From the NCBI RefSeq assembly GCF_026184235.1, contig NZ_CP110806.1, positions 2,480,001 through 2,544,000 of the forward strand: 64,000 bases of DNA, written 5' to 3'. The notes beneath the pieces are model-generated. The model searched no databases and was not told where the DNA came from. It saw only the letters and a list, made by a program, of their open reading frames with translations. Both the position numbers and the translations under genes were made by a program. Shown here piece after piece: positions 52,586 to 63,000 of this stretch (the first letter of the stretch is position 1; the number at the start of each line of letters is the position of its first letter). The stretch comes from Cellulomonas sp. S1-8. Its GTDB lineage: Bacteria > Actinomycetota > Actinomycetes > Actinomycetales > Cellulomonadaceae.

Positions 52586-54010
52586 ATGTTCACGAAGCCG
52601 GAGGAAGTCCTGGCGTACATCAGGAGCGAGGACGTCAAGTTCGTCGACGTGCGGTTCTGTGACCTGCCGGGTGTGATGCAGCACTTCAACGTGCCGGCCC
52701 CCTCGCTGGACATGGACTTCTTCACCGACGGCCAGATGTTCGACGGGTCCTCGATCCGCGGCTTCCAGGCGATCCACGAGTCGGACATGAAGCTGATGGC
52801 CGACGTGACGACGGCGTACATCGACCCGTTCCGCGTCGAGAAGACCCTCAACATCAACTTCCACATCGTGGACCCGTACACCGACGAGCCCTACAGCCGC
52901 GACCCGCGCCAGGTCGCCGCGAAGGCCGAGGCGTACCTGAAGTCGACCGGCATCGCGGACACCGCGTTCTTCGCGCCCGAGGCCGAGTTCTACATCTTCG
53001 ACGACATCCGGTTCCAGACCCGACAGGACGCGTCGTTCTACTACATCGACTCCATCGAGGCGGCGTGGAACACCGGCCGCAAGGAGGAGGGTGGCAACCT
53101 CGGCCACAAGACGCCCTACAAGGGCGGCTACTTCCCCGTGTCGCCGGTCGACCACTTCTCGGACCTGCGCGACCAGATCTCGCTGATGCTCGACGACCTC
53201 GGCCTGCAGGTCGAGCGCGCGCACCACGAGGTGGGGACCGCCGGCCAGGCCGAGATCAACTACCGCTTCGACACGCTCGCCAAGTCGGCGGACAAGGTCA
53301 TGCTGTTCAAGTACGTCGTGAAGAACGTCGCGCACGAGAACGGGCGCACGGCGACCTTCATGCCGAAGCCCCTGTTCGGTGACAACGGCTCGGGCATGCA
53401 CGTCCACCAGTCCCTGTGGAAGGACGGCGTGCCGCTGTTCTTCGACGAGAAGGGCTACGGCGGCCTGTCCGACATGGCCCGCTGGTACATCGGCGGCCTG
53501 CTCAAGCACGCGCCGTCGCTGCTCGCGTTCACCAACCCGACGGTGAACTCGTACCACCGGCTCGTGCCCGGCTACGAGGCCCCGGTCAACCTGGTCTACT
53601 CGGCGCGCAACCGCTCCGCGTGCATCCGCATCCCGGTGACCGGCTCGAACCCCAAGGCCAAGCGCATCGAGTTCCGCGTGCCGGACCCGTCGTCGAACCC
53701 GTACCTCGCGTTCGCGGCCATGCTCATGGCCGGCCTCGACGGCATCCAGAACCGCATCGAGCCGCCGGACCCGGTCGACAAGGACCTGTACGAGCTGCCC
53801 CCCGAGGAGCACGCCCTCATCCAGCAGGTCCCGGGCTCGCTGTCCGAGGTGCTCGACAACCTCGAGCGCGACCACGACTTCCTGACGGCCGGCAACGTCT
53901 TCACGCCGGACCTCATCCAGACGTGGATCGACTACAAGCGCTCGGCAGAGGTCGACCCGATCCGGCTGCGCCCGCACCCGCACGAGTTCGAGCTCTACTA
54001 CGACGTCTGA
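52586..54010 (+). CDS. glnA: Glutamine synthetase type I (main, adenylylatable)
   Basis: 474 residues from ATG 52586, preceded by GAGGAGC. It makes glutamine from glutamate, ammonia and ATP. Typical motifs are [38 protein letters not shown] and the adenylylation-site region [10 protein letters not shown] with Tyr near residue 403, the GlnE target. Dodecameric cytosolic enzyme. Its upstream region has a GlnR-like half-box. GlnE and GlnA2 lie downstream after an inserted block. Confidence 0.96.
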   Translation: MFTKPEEVLAYIRSEDVKFVDVRFCDLPGVMQHFNVPAPSLDMDFFTDGQMFDGSSIRGFQAIHESDMKLMADVTTAYIDPFRVEKTLNINFHIVDPYTDEPYSRDPRQVAAKAEAYLKSTGIADTAFFAPEAEFYIFDDIRFQTRQDASFYYIDSIEAAWNTGRKEEGGNLGHKTPYKGGYFPVSPVDHFSDLRDQISLMLDDLGLQVERAHHEVGTAGQAEINYRFDTLAKSADKVMLFKYVVKNVAHENGRTATFMPKPLFGDNGSGMHVHQSLWKDGVPLFFDEKGYGGLSDMARWYIGGLLKHAPSLLAFTNPTVNSYHRLVPGYEAPVNLVYSARNRSACIRIPVTGSNPKAKRIEFRVPDPSSNPYLAFAAMLMAGLDGIQNRIEPPDPVDKDLYELPPEEHALIQQVPGSLSEVLDNLERDHDFLTAGNVFTPDLIQTWIDYKRSAEVDPIRLRPHPHEFELYYDV

Positions 54011-54024
54011 TCGGCTGCTCCCGA

Positions 54025-54918
54025 TCAGTTCGGCACCGAGGGGCGTCCCGTCAGGGGCGCCCCTCGTGGCGTTCCCGGAACCGCCGCGTGCAGGCGGTGC
54101 ACGTGGGTGTAGGCGTTCAGCGTCTCGCCGCGGTTGAACCCCACGACGGTGACCCCGAGCTCGTCCCCCAGCTCCACGGCCAGGGCCGACGGCGCCGAGA
54201 CGGCCGAGACCACCGGGACGCCCGCCATCGCCGCCTTCTGCACCAGCTCGAACGAGACCCGGCCGGACAGCTGGAGCACAGACCCTCGCAACGGCAGCAG
54301 GCCCTCGCGCAGCGCCCACCCGACGACCTTGTCCACCGCGTTGTGCCGGCCGACGTCCTCGCGCAGGCACGCGAGCCGCGGCTCACCGGTCGGCGACGGG
54401 AGGAACAGCGCCGCCGCGTGCACGCCACCGGTCCGGCCGAACACGACCTGCTGCTCCCGCAGCCGGTCCGGGAGCGCGAGCAGGTGGTCCAGCCGCACCC
54501 CGGCGTCGTCGGCGGTCAGGTCGTGGGCGCCGTCCTTGCGCACGGCGTCGATCGACGCGGTGCCGCACACCCCGCAGCTGCTCGACGTGTAGACGTACCG
54601 CTCCAGCGACCTCGCGGGGAGGGCGACGCCGGGTGCGAGGTGGACGTCCACGACGTTGAGGTCCCGCTCCCCCGTCGGGGTCACGCCACCGCGGTACCCG
54701 ATCGACGCGATGTCCTGCGCGGCGCGGACCACGCCCTCGGAGACGAGGAACCCGGCGACGAGGTCGACGTCGTTGCCCGGGGTGCGCATCGTGACCGTGA
54801 ACGCCTCGCCGTGGATGCGGATCTCGAGCGGCTCCTCCCCCGCGAGCACGTCGGCGCGCTCGCCGACCGGGCCCGACGCGGCCATCCGCTGCACCCGCCA
54901 CCGCTTCGTCACGCGCAT
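54025..54918 (-). CDS. fdhD: Formate dehydrogenase accessory sulfurtransferase
   Basis: 297 residues from ATG 54918. It moves sulfur to the molybdenum cofactor of formate dehydrogenase-type enzymes. The sulfur-bearing CxxC is SSCGVCG (near 113-118), with GRHNAVDK and SGRVSFELVQKAA also typical. Divergent from the YdeP-type oxidoreductase gene (36 bases between starts), its probable client. This pair with the next two genes separates glnA from glnE, unlike the M. tuberculosis order. Confidence 0.93.
   Translation of the reverse strand: MRVTKRWRVQRMAASGPVGERADVLAGEEPLEIRIHGEAFTVTMRTPGNDVDLVAGFLVSEGVVRAAQDIASIGYRGGVTPTGERDLNVVDVHLAPGVALPARSLERYVYTSSSCGVCGTASIDAVRKDGAHDLTADDAGVRLDHLLALPDRLREQQVVFGRTGGVHAAALFLPSPTGEPRLACLREDVGRHNAVDKVVGWALREGLLPLRGSVLQLSGRVSFELVQKAAMAGVPVVSAVSAPSALAVELGDELGVTVVGFNRGETLNAYTHVHRLHAAVPGTPRGAPLTGRPSVPN
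54038..54065. terminator. Hairpin 28 bp after glnA, within the 3' end of fdhD
   Basis: The pairing 54038-54049 with 54054-54065 (eight pairs, one T-G wobble, three more pairs, GTCA loop) lies inside the last codons of fdhD on the other strand. It is the only evident terminator for glnA. Confidence 0.6.
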
Positions 54919-54954
54919 GGGCACACCCTCTCGTGCCCGCCCTAGCATGGCGAC

Positions 54955-57294
54955 ATGGCAACGACGCCGTCGGACGACCTCGACCAGCCCGCCGTCACGG
55001 TGGGCCGGCCCAAGCGCACGGCCGCGGGGGTGCCCGGGGTGACCACGGCGATGCGGCACGCGCTGCGCGAGATGGGCCCGGTGCGGACCGCCCGCGGTCT
55101 GCTGCGGATGAACCAGCCCGAGGGCTTCGACTGCATGAGCTGCGCCTGGCCGGACCCGAGCGTCCCGGACCGCAGCCACGCCGAGTTCTGCGAGAACGGA
55201 GCCAAGGCGCTCGCATCCGAGGCCACCCGCAAGCGCGTGCGGCCCGAGCTGTTCGCGGAGCACACCATCGACGAGCTGTTCGCCCGGGACGACTACTGGC
55301 TCAACCGCCAGGGCCGCCTGACGACGCCGATGATCCGCGAGGACGGTGAGGACCACTACCGCCCGATCTCGTGGGACGACGCGTTCGCGCGCATCGCCCG
55401 CGAGCTGCGCAGCCTCGACAGCCCCGACCAGGCCGCCTTCTACACGTCGGGTCGCACGTCCAACGAGGCCGCGTTCCTCTACCAGCTGATGGTGCGTGGC
55501 CTGGGCACCAACAACCTGCCGGACTGCTCGAACATGTGCCACGAGTCGTCGGGCGAGGCGCTGGGCAAGACCATCGGCATCGGCAAGGGCTCGGTGACCC
55601 TGCACGACGTCGAGACGGCGAAGCTCATCATCATCGCCGGCCAGAACCCCGGCACCAACCACCCCCGGATGCTCACGTCACTCGAGAAGGCCAAGGAGCA
55701 GGGCGCCGTCATCGTGGCCGTCAACCCGCTGCCCGAGGCGGGGCTCACGCACTACCGCAACCCGCAGAGCGTGCACGGCATGGTCGGGCGGGGCACGCGC
55801 ATCGCCGACGTCCACCTCCAGGTGCGCCTCGGTGGCGACCTCGGCGTCTTCCTGGGGCTGGGCAAGGTGCTGCTCGAGGCCGAGGAGTCCGGTCGGCGCA
55901 CCATCGGGATGACGTCGGTGCTCGACCACGCCTTCCTGGAGCGTCACACCGTGGACCTCGACGACTACCTCGACGGGCTCCGGGCCACCTCGTGGGACGA
56001 CATCGAGACCGCGACGGGCCTGACGCAGGCTGCGCTGCGTGAGGTCGGCGAGCTGCTGCTGGACTCGGACCGCACGATCGTCGCGTGGGCGATGGGCCTG
56101 ACCCAGCACAAGCACTCGGTGGCGACGATCAAGGAGATCGTCAACCTCGTCCTGCTCCAGGGCAACCTCGGCCGGCCCGGGGCGGGTCTGCTGCCCGTCC
56201 GCGGGCACTCGAACGTCCAGGGCGACCGCACGATGGGGATCTTCGAGAAGATGCCGCAGCCGTTCCTCGACCGCCTCGAGGCGGAGTTCTCGTTCGCGAG
56301 CCCGCGCGACCCGGGCCACGACACCGTGGACACGATCCGTGCGATGCGGGACGGCCGGGTGCGGTTCTTCATGGGCATGGGCGGCAACTTCCTCAAGGCC
56401 GCACCCGACACCGCGGTCACCGACGCGGCACTGCGCTCGTGCGCGATGACCGTGCAGGTCAGCACGAAGCTCAACCACTCGCACCTCGCGCCCGGCCGGA
56501 CCGCGCTGATCCTGCCGACGCTCGGACGCTCCGACCTCGACGTCCAGGCGACCGGCCGGCAACGGGTCACCGTCGAGGACTCGATGTCGATGGTGCACGC
56601 CTCCTCCGGGCGCCTCACACCACCGTCGGACGACCTGCTCTCCGAGATCGCCATCGTCTGCCGGCTCGCCCGTGCGCTCTTCCACGACGAGCACGGCCGG
56701 CCGCGTCCCGGTGCACCCCGGGCGGACTGGCAGGCGATGGAGGACGACTACCGGGTGATCCGCCGGCACATCGAGGCCGTCGTCCCCGGGTTCGTCGACT
56801 ACGAGCGCCGGATCGACGAGCCCGGTGGCTTCCGGCTGCCCCACGGCCCGCACGACGTCCGCACCTTCGAGACGACGAGCACCAAGGCGCACTTCACCAG
56901 GACGACCCTGTGGTGGCCGCAGGTGCCGCCCGGACGTCTCCTGCTGCAGACCCTGCGGTCGCACGACCAGTACAACACCACCGTCTACGGCCCCGACGAC
57001 CGCTACCGCGGGATCTCCGGCGGGCGGCGGGTGGTGATGGTCAACGCGGGCGACCTCGCCGCACTCGGGTTCGCCGACGGCGAGGTGGTGGACCTCGTCT
57101 CGGAGTTCACCGACGGCGTCGAGCGGCGTGCCGCCGGGTTCCGCGTCGTCGCGTACGACACCGCGCAGGGCTGCGCCGCGGCGTACTTCCCGGAGACCAA
57201 CGTCCTGGTCCCCCTCGACTCCACCGCGGACGGCTCCCAGACACCGACCAGCAAGTCCGTGGTCGTCCGGTTGGAACGGGCCGCAGCGCAGTGA
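54955..57294 (+). CDS. FdhF/YdeP-family molybdopterin oxidoreductase
   Basis: 779 residues from ATG 54955. Seen are the N-terminal DCMSCAWPDP and AEFCENGAKAL (Cys-rich segment), the YTSGRTSNEAAFLYQLMV region, NMCHESSGEALGKTIG, PGTNHPRMLTSLEKA and a C-terminal molybdopterin-dinucleotide-binding domain (SHDQYNTTVYG, ending at residue ~775). The TIGR01701 group is related to formate dehydrogenase H, but the true substrate is unknown; some members affect acid resistance. No electron-transfer subunit is adjacent. FdhD is divergent. Confidence 0.9.
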   Translation: MATTPSDDLDQPAVTVGRPKRTAAGVPGVTTAMRHALREMGPVRTARGLLRMNQPEGFDCMSCAWPDPSVPDRSHAEFCENGAKALASEATRKRVRPELFAEHTIDELFARDDYWLNRQGRLTTPMIREDGEDHYRPISWDDAFARIARELRSLDSPDQAAFYTSGRTSNEAAFLYQLMVRGLGTNNLPDCSNMCHESSGEALGKTIGIGKGSVTLHDVETAKLIIIAGQNPGTNHPRMLTSLEKAKEQGAVIVAVNPLPEAGLTHYRNPQSVHGMVGRGTRIADVHLQVRLGGDLGVFLGLGKVLLEAEESGRRTIGMTSVLDHAFLERHTVDLDDYLDGLRATSWDDIETATGLTQAALREVGELLLDSDRTIVAWAMGLTQHKHSVATIKEIVNLVLLQGNLGRPGAGLLPVRGHSNVQGDRTMGIFEKMPQPFLDRLEAEFSFASPRDPGHDTVDTIRAMRDGRVRFFMGMGGNFLKAAPDTAVTDAALRSCAMTVQVSTKLNHSHLAPGRTALILPTLGRSDLDVQATGRQRVTVEDSMSMVHASSGRLTPPSDDLLSEIAIVCRLARALFHDEHGRPRPGAPRADWQAMEDDYRVIRRHIEAVVPGFVDYERRIDEPGGFRLPHGPHDVRTFETTSTKAHFTRTTLWWPQVPPGRLLLQTLRSHDQYNTTVYGPDDRYRGISGGRRVVMVNAGDLAALGFADGEVVDLVSEFTDGVERRAAGFRVVAYDTAQGCAAAYFPETNVLVPLDSTADGSQTPTSKSVVVRLERAAAQ

Positions 57295-57297
57295 GCC

Positions 57298-57322
57298 GGC
57301 CGGGCCCGTGACGGACCCGGCC
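57298..57322. terminator. Hairpin between the oxidoreductase and membrane protein genes
   Basis: Ten-base arms (57298-57307 and 57313-57322) with one internal mismatch and a five-base loop, between convergent stops at 57294 and 57328. Weaker than others in the window. Confidence 0.55.
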
Positions 57323-57327
57323 GCGCG

Positions 57328-58713
57328 TCAGGCCGGTGACGGCGGCCGCGCGACGACCTCGACGACCACGAGCAGCACGAGGGCGACGATCGCGACGCCG
57401 AGGACGTACCCGCCGCTGAGGTACGCGGGCGCGACAAGCGCGACCGCGGCGCCCGCGAGGATCACGATGCGCGCGAGCCGGCGCTGCTGACCCAACCACG
57501 CGCCGACGGGTCCGGTCGTGACACCACGACGCTCCCCCGCGTCCCGCAGCCACGCACCGCCGCGGGCGAGGGCGGCGCGCGTCGCACGTGCCGACGCCGA
57601 GCCGCCACCGAGGTAGGCGGCGACCGCGACGACCAGGCCGAGCGCGAGGCCCGCGCGCACGGACACGCGCAGCAGCGCGACGACGTGGTCGTACACCGCC
57701 GCCGCGGCGTCGGGACGCTGCACCGCGTCCGGCAGCGCCCCGAGGTACGCCTGCCGACCGATCGCCAGGCCGATCCCGAGCAGCAGCATGCCGCCGGCGA
57801 ACGCCAGACCGACCGTCATCAGGGCGCGCGCTCGGCGCCGCGCGAGCAGCACGGCGGCCACGAGCAGCGCGATGACGAGCCACGGGAGCCACGTGCCGAG
57901 GACGTCGAGCAGCCGGTACCCCGACTGGAGCTGGACGAGGTCGGGGCTGCTCGCCAGAGGGAACGTCGGGTTCACGGCGGGGAGCCGGGCGGCCACCGTG
58001 AAGCCGCGGTCCACCAGGCGCTCCTGCACCTGCTCGACCACCGGTCCGAGCTGCACGCTGAGCGTGCCGTCGGCGTCGAGGTCGGCGATCGCGTCCTCGT
58101 CGCCGCGCAGCACCGCGACGAGCTGTTCGTGGACGGTGCGATGGGCCGTCGCCCAGACCGCCGAGAAGCCGTCCGACGCGACCACCTGCCCGACCGTCGA
58201 CCGCACGCGGCCCGTCACGGCACCGACGAGCGGCTCCTGCAGCGACTCCACGAGCCCCGCGACGCGCGGCGGCAGCCCGAGGCCGGCCACGGCCGTCGTC
58301 AGGTCACCCGCGAGCCCCTCGACGTCGAGACCCTCGACGATCGCCGTCGTCGTGCGGTTCGTCACGGCCTGCTGCACCACGGGGTCGTCGGCGATCGGCG
58401 CGACGGTCGCCAGGTAGCGGTCCGTGTCGGTGACCAGGCTCCGAGCCCACGACGTGACGGCAGCGACGGGCGTCAGCAGCGTGGCGACGACGACGAGCGC
58501 CACCACCCCCGCGGCGCGTCCCCGGCCGCGGTGCGAGGTGCGGGCCGTGGCCTGCGGGGGCGCGGGTCCCGTGCCCACGACGGCGCCCGGCGGCGCCGTC
58601 CGGGTGGCCAGCGTCTCCCGGAGACGGGCGTTCTCGGCCTCGAGCGCGTCGAGCCGCGCCCGCAGGTCCTCGTCCGTCGGCGCCATCCCGTCGTCGCGCG
58701 TCCCACTGACCAT
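57328..58713 (-). CDS. Multi-helix membrane protein with N-terminal coiled coil, unknown
   Basis: 461 residues from ATG 58713 with GGGGAGG upstream. Short N-terminal coiled coil (LRARLDALEAENARLRETLA), then helix 1 (about residues 67-90). A ~170-residue extracytoplasmic domain follows, with paired Asp/Thr-rich patterns. Four or five further helices (about 255-450) end the protein. No enzymatic motif is recognised. The layout resembles actinobacterial membrane proteins of unknown role. It lies 20 bases upstream of the P450 gene on the same strand, so the two may be one unit. Confidence 0.78.
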   Translation of the reverse strand: MVSGTRDDGMAPTDEDLRARLDALEAENARLRETLATRTAPPGAVVGTGPAPPQATARTSHRGRGRAAGVVALVVVATLLTPVAAVTSWARSLVTDTDRYLATVAPIADDPVVQQAVTNRTTTAIVEGLDVEGLAGDLTTAVAGLGLPPRVAGLVESLQEPLVGAVTGRVRSTVGQVVASDGFSAVWATAHRTVHEQLVAVLRGDEDAIADLDADGTLSVQLGPVVEQVQERLVDRGFTVAARLPAVNPTFPLASSPDLVQLQSGYRLLDVLGTWLPWLVIALLVAAVLLARRRARALMTVGLAFAGGMLLLGIGLAIGRQAYLGALPDAVQRPDAAAAVYDHVVALLRVSVRAGLALGLVVAVAAYLGGGSASARATRAALARGGAWLRDAGERRGVTTGPVGAWLGQQRRLARIVILAGAAVALVAPAYLSGGYVLGVAIVALVLLVVVEVVARPPSPA

Positions 58714-58733
58714 CGACTCGCCTCCCCGGTCGG

Positions 58734-59972
58734 TCAGCCGACGCCCGCCCCGGCGCGGACGCGCCGGACCCGCAACGCCTTCAGGTCGTAGCCCTGGCTG
58801 ACGTCGTTCCAGCGCACCCGCGGCGGGCCGGCCGCCGCCAGGTCGTCGCGCAGCAGCAGGGCGGAGACGAAGATCTCCGCCTCCATCGACGCGAGCGGCG
58901 CACCGGGGCACCGGTGGTGGCCGTCGCCGAACGCGAGCACCACACGCCCGGCCGCACGCGTCATCGGGCGCTCCGGGCACACCGCGAGCGGATCGGCCCC
59001 GACCACGGACTCGTCGGCGTTCACGGCCCGGAGGTCGATGTCGAGCATCGCGCCCACCGGCACCTCGACCGGCCCGTCCGGACCGTCGAGCGTGAGGGGC
59101 GCCGTGGTGCGGCGCAGCAGGTGCCCGACGACGGGCTCGAGGCGCAGGACCTCCTCGATGATCGCGACGCGGGCGTCCCGGTCGGACGCCCGGTACCGGG
59201 CCAGCAGCGCGTCGTCGTCGAGGAGGTGCCAGACCGCGACGGTCATGAGCTCACGCGTCGTCGCCATGCCGGCGGCGGCGAACGTCACGCACTCGGTGAG
59301 GATGTCGAGGTCGGTCCAGCCGTCGTCGAGCAGTCGGCTGATGAGGTCGGCCTGGGGGTGGCGACGCCGCGCCCGGATCGCCGGCTTCACGTCCAGGACG
59401 AAGAACCGCAGGACCGCCGTGCCCCGCAGCGTCGCGCGCCAGCGCGCCAGGACGGAGCCCCCCGCGGGCGCCTGCTCGAAGAACTCGTCGAGGCGTCGGT
59501 GCATGCGCGGCGACGCACCGTGGTCGAGTCCGATGACCCGCGACGTGACCTCGACGGCCATCTGCATGGTCAGCCTCGACAGGTCGGTCCAACGGTCGGC
59601 ACGGACCTCGGCGACGAGCCGCTCGGCCGTCGCCTCCATCCACTCGCGGTACCCCTCGACGACGCGCGGTGCGAACAGGCGGGCCGACGCACGGCGCTGC
59701 GCGTGGTGCTCGTCACCCTCGAGGTACAGGATCGGCGGCCGGAACTGGACGGGGCCGTGGCCCAGGTCCTCCGCACCGAAACCCGCCTGACGGGTGGCCC
59801 CGGGATGGCGCAGCACCGCGCGAGCGAGCGCGTACGAACGGATGCGCACGCGGGGCCGCTCCCCGGTGACGTGCTCGAGGTCGGGGCTCCGCCCGTCGTC
59901 GGGCTGCGCGAGCTTGCGCGCCGGACAGCCGCCCGTCCCGTTGCGCGTCTGCCCGTCCGCGATGGCCGTCAC
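58734..59972 (-). CDS. Cytochrome P450
   Basis: 412 residues from GTG 59972. Key residues: I-helix AAAGMATT (near 230), ExxR in EEVLRLEP (near 272), and the heme loop FGDGHHRCPG with the axial Cys near 355. It uses electrons from a ferredoxin and reductase, neither of which is encoded nearby. A substrate hydroxylation or demethylation role is expected but unknown. It follows the membrane protein gene and precedes glnE by 56 bases. Not part of any visible biosynthetic gene cluster. Confidence 0.92.
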   Translation of the reverse strand: MTAIADGQTRNGTGGCPARKLAQPDDGRSPDLEHVTGERPRVRIRSYALARAVLRHPGATRQAGFGAEDLGHGPVQFRPPILYLEGDEHHAQRRASARLFAPRVVEGYREWMEATAERLVAEVRADRWTDLSRLTMQMAVEVTSRVIGLDHGASPRMHRRLDEFFEQAPAGGSVLARWRATLRGTAVLRFFVLDVKPAIRARRRHPQADLISRLLDDGWTDLDILTECVTFAAAGMATTRELMTVAVWHLLDDDALLARYRASDRDARVAIIEEVLRLEPVVGHLLRRTTAPLTLDGPDGPVEVPVGAMLDIDLRAVNADESVVGADPLAVCPERPMTRAAGRVVLAFGDGHHRCPGAPLASMEAEIFVSALLLRDDLAAAGPPRVRWNDVSQGYDLKALRVRRVRAGAGVG

Positions 59973-60028
59973 TCGATCGACTGTAGGGGTTCACCCGTCC
60001 GGCCGACCAGCCCCCGGGGCTGCAGGGA

Positions 60029-63000
60029 TCAGCCGTAGAAGACGCGTTCGACGACGGCCCGCGCGCGCCGCGCCGTGCGCAGGTACGTCTCCTCGAGCAT
60101 CGCGCCCGACCCGGCCGGGTGGCCCAGGACGCGCATCACCCCCGCGAGCGCGCCCCGGTCGTGCGGCAGCACGTCGGCGTGGGCACCCTCGGCGCGGCCC
60201 GTCCAGAGCACGTTCGCGTCCCGCACGCGCGAGGCCAGCTCCCACGCCTCCCGCAGCACCGTCGCGTCGGCGGCGTCGAGCAGACCGGCGTCGCGCGCCG
60301 CGGCGAGCGCGTCGAGCGTCGAGGTCGTGCGCAGCCCCGGCACGGCGTGCGCGTGCTGGAGCTGCAGCAGCTGCGCGGTCCACTCGACGTCGCTGATGCC
60401 GCCGCGGCCGAGCTTGAGGTGGCGGTTCGGGTCGACCCCGCGGGGCAGCCGCTCCGCCTCGACGCGGGCCTTGATGCGGCGGACCTCCCGCACGGTCGCC
60501 GCGTCGAGCCCTCCCTGCGGGTAGCGCAACGGGTCGACGAGCGCGATGAACCGCGCCCCCAGCGCCTCGTCGCCGGCGACGGGCCGGGCGCGCAGCAGCG
60601 CCTGGCTCTCCCACGGCGAGGACCACCGCTGGTAGTACTCGACGTGCGCGTCGAACGAGCGCGCGAGCGGACCGTTGCGCCCCTCCGGCCGCAGGTCGGC
60701 GTCCACGCTGAGCGTCGGCTCGGGCCCCACGGTCCCCAGCAGCTGACGCAGGCGCGACGCCACGGCGACGGCGAAGTCCTGCGCGACCTTGCCGTCCGCG
60801 CCGGGCAGCGGGTCGTGCACGAACAGCACGTCGGCGTCCGAGGAGTACGCCATCTCGCGGCCGCCGAGGCGTCCCATGGCGACGACGAGCATGCGCGTCG
60901 GGCTCTGCTCCAGGCCCGCGTCCGCGCGCGCCTGCGTCTCCGCGACCCGCAGCGTGCCCGCGAGCACGGCGTCGGCGGTGATGGTCAGGCTCTGCGCCGC
61001 CCGCACGCCCGTCGTCACGCCCAGGACGTCGGCCACCGCCGTCCGCGCCAGCTCGCGGCGGCGCAGGGCGCGCAGCGCGGTGACCGCAGGCACCGGCTCG
61101 ACGGCCCGGCGCAGGACCGCGTCCGCCTCGGCGGCGAGACGCTCGCTCGACCGGGGCGCGAGCTCGGCGTCGTCGTCGAGCCACGTCACCGACTCCGGTG
61201 AGCGGCTCAGCGCGTCGGCGACGTACCGCGAGGTGGACAGCACCTGGGCGAGCCGGTGCGCGGCGGTCCCGGAGTCGCGCAGCAGCTTGAGGTACCAGTG
61301 CGTGGTGCCGAGCTGGTCGGACAGGCGCCGGAACGCCAGCAGGCCGCCGTCGGGATCGGCACCGTCGGCGAACCACCCGAGCATCACGGGCAGCAGCTGG
61401 CGCTGGATCGACGCCCGGCGCGAGACCCCGTCGGTGAGCGCCGCGATGTGCCGCACGGCCCCCGCCGGGTCGCGGTACCCGATCGCCGCGAGGCGCGCCC
61501 GTGCCGCTTCGGGAGCGAGGCTCGCCTCGGCCGTCGACAGGCGCGCGGTCGCGGGCAGGAGCGGCCGGTAGAAGAGCTCCTCGTGCAGCCGGCGCACGTC
61601 GCGCCGCGTGGTGCGCCAGCGGTCCAGCAGCCCGTCGGGGCCCTCGACGCGCATCCCCATGGTGCGCGACAGGCGCCGCAGGTCGGCCTCCGAGGTCGGG
61701 ACCAGGTGGGTGCGCTGCAGGCGGTGCAGCTGGATGCGGTGCTCCATCATCCGCATCCACCGGTAGCAGACCGCGAGCTGCGCGGCGTGCTCGCGACCGA
61801 CGTACCCGCCGGCGGCCAGCGCCGCCAGGGCGGTGAGCGTGCTGGGGCTGCGGATCGTCTCGTCGGCACGCCCGTGCACGAGCTGCAGCAGCTGCACGGT
61901 GAACTCGACGTCCCGCAGGCCGCCGACGCCGAGCTTGAGCTGGCGGTCCGCCTCGGCGCGCGGCACGTGCGCCTCGACGCGGCGGCGCATCGCCTGGGAG
62001 TCCTCGACGAAGTTCTCGCGCTGCACGGCGGACCACACCAGCGGGTTGACGGTCTCGACGTACGCGCTGCCCAGCTCGCGGTCCCCGGCCAGCGGACGGG
62101 CCTTGAGGAGCGCCTGGAACTCCCACGTCTTGGCCCAGCGCTCGTAGTACGCCGCGTGGCTGGCCAGCGTCCGCACGAGCGGGCCGTCCTTGCCCTCGGG
62201 GCGCAGCGCCGCGTCCACGGGCCACAGCGCCGGCTCGCCCGCGGGGGCCGAGCACGCGCGCGCCAGACCGGCCGCGAGCCGCGCGCCGGCGGCCATCGCC
62301 TCGTCCTCGGCGATGCCCTCGACGGGCTCGGCCACGTAGACGACGTCGACGTCCGAGACGTAGTTGAGCTCCCGGCCACCCGCCTTGCCCATGCCGATGA
62401 CCGCGAGGCGCACGCCGCGACCCTCGTCCTCGAGGTCGGCGCGCGCGACCGCGAGCGCGGACTCGAGCGCGGCGGCCGCGAGGTCGGCGAGCGCCGCCGC
62501 GACGCCCGGCAGCCGGCTGAGGGGGTCGTCGGCGGTCAGGTCCGTCGCGGCGATGCGCAGCAGCCGCGTCCGGTACGCGCGGCGCATCGCGTCGACACCG
62601 TCGGTACCGGTCAGCCCGGCCACGGGCACGTCGGCGTCGGGGTCGGCGTCGACCGCACGCAGCAGCTCGGCGCGCACGTCCCCGGCCGGGACGCCCGTAC
62701 CGGGGGTGGGGTCGGCCACGACACGCAGGTTCGACGGGTGCGCCGCGAGGGTGTTGCCGATGGCGAGCGAGGCACCGGTCACGGCGAGCAGGCGGGCACG
62801 CCCGCAGGCGTCCCCGTCGGCGAGCACGTCCCGGAGCAGCGCGGACAGGGTGGGGTCCCGGTGGACCGAGGTGGCGATCTTCGCCACCGCGAGCAGTGCC
62901 TCGTCCGGGTCGCCGACGTCCCCCAGCGCGGCGATCACGTGCTCGACGACGTCCCGGTCGACGGTCGTCAGCGCCCGGTCCGTGAGCAGCCGCTCGGCGC

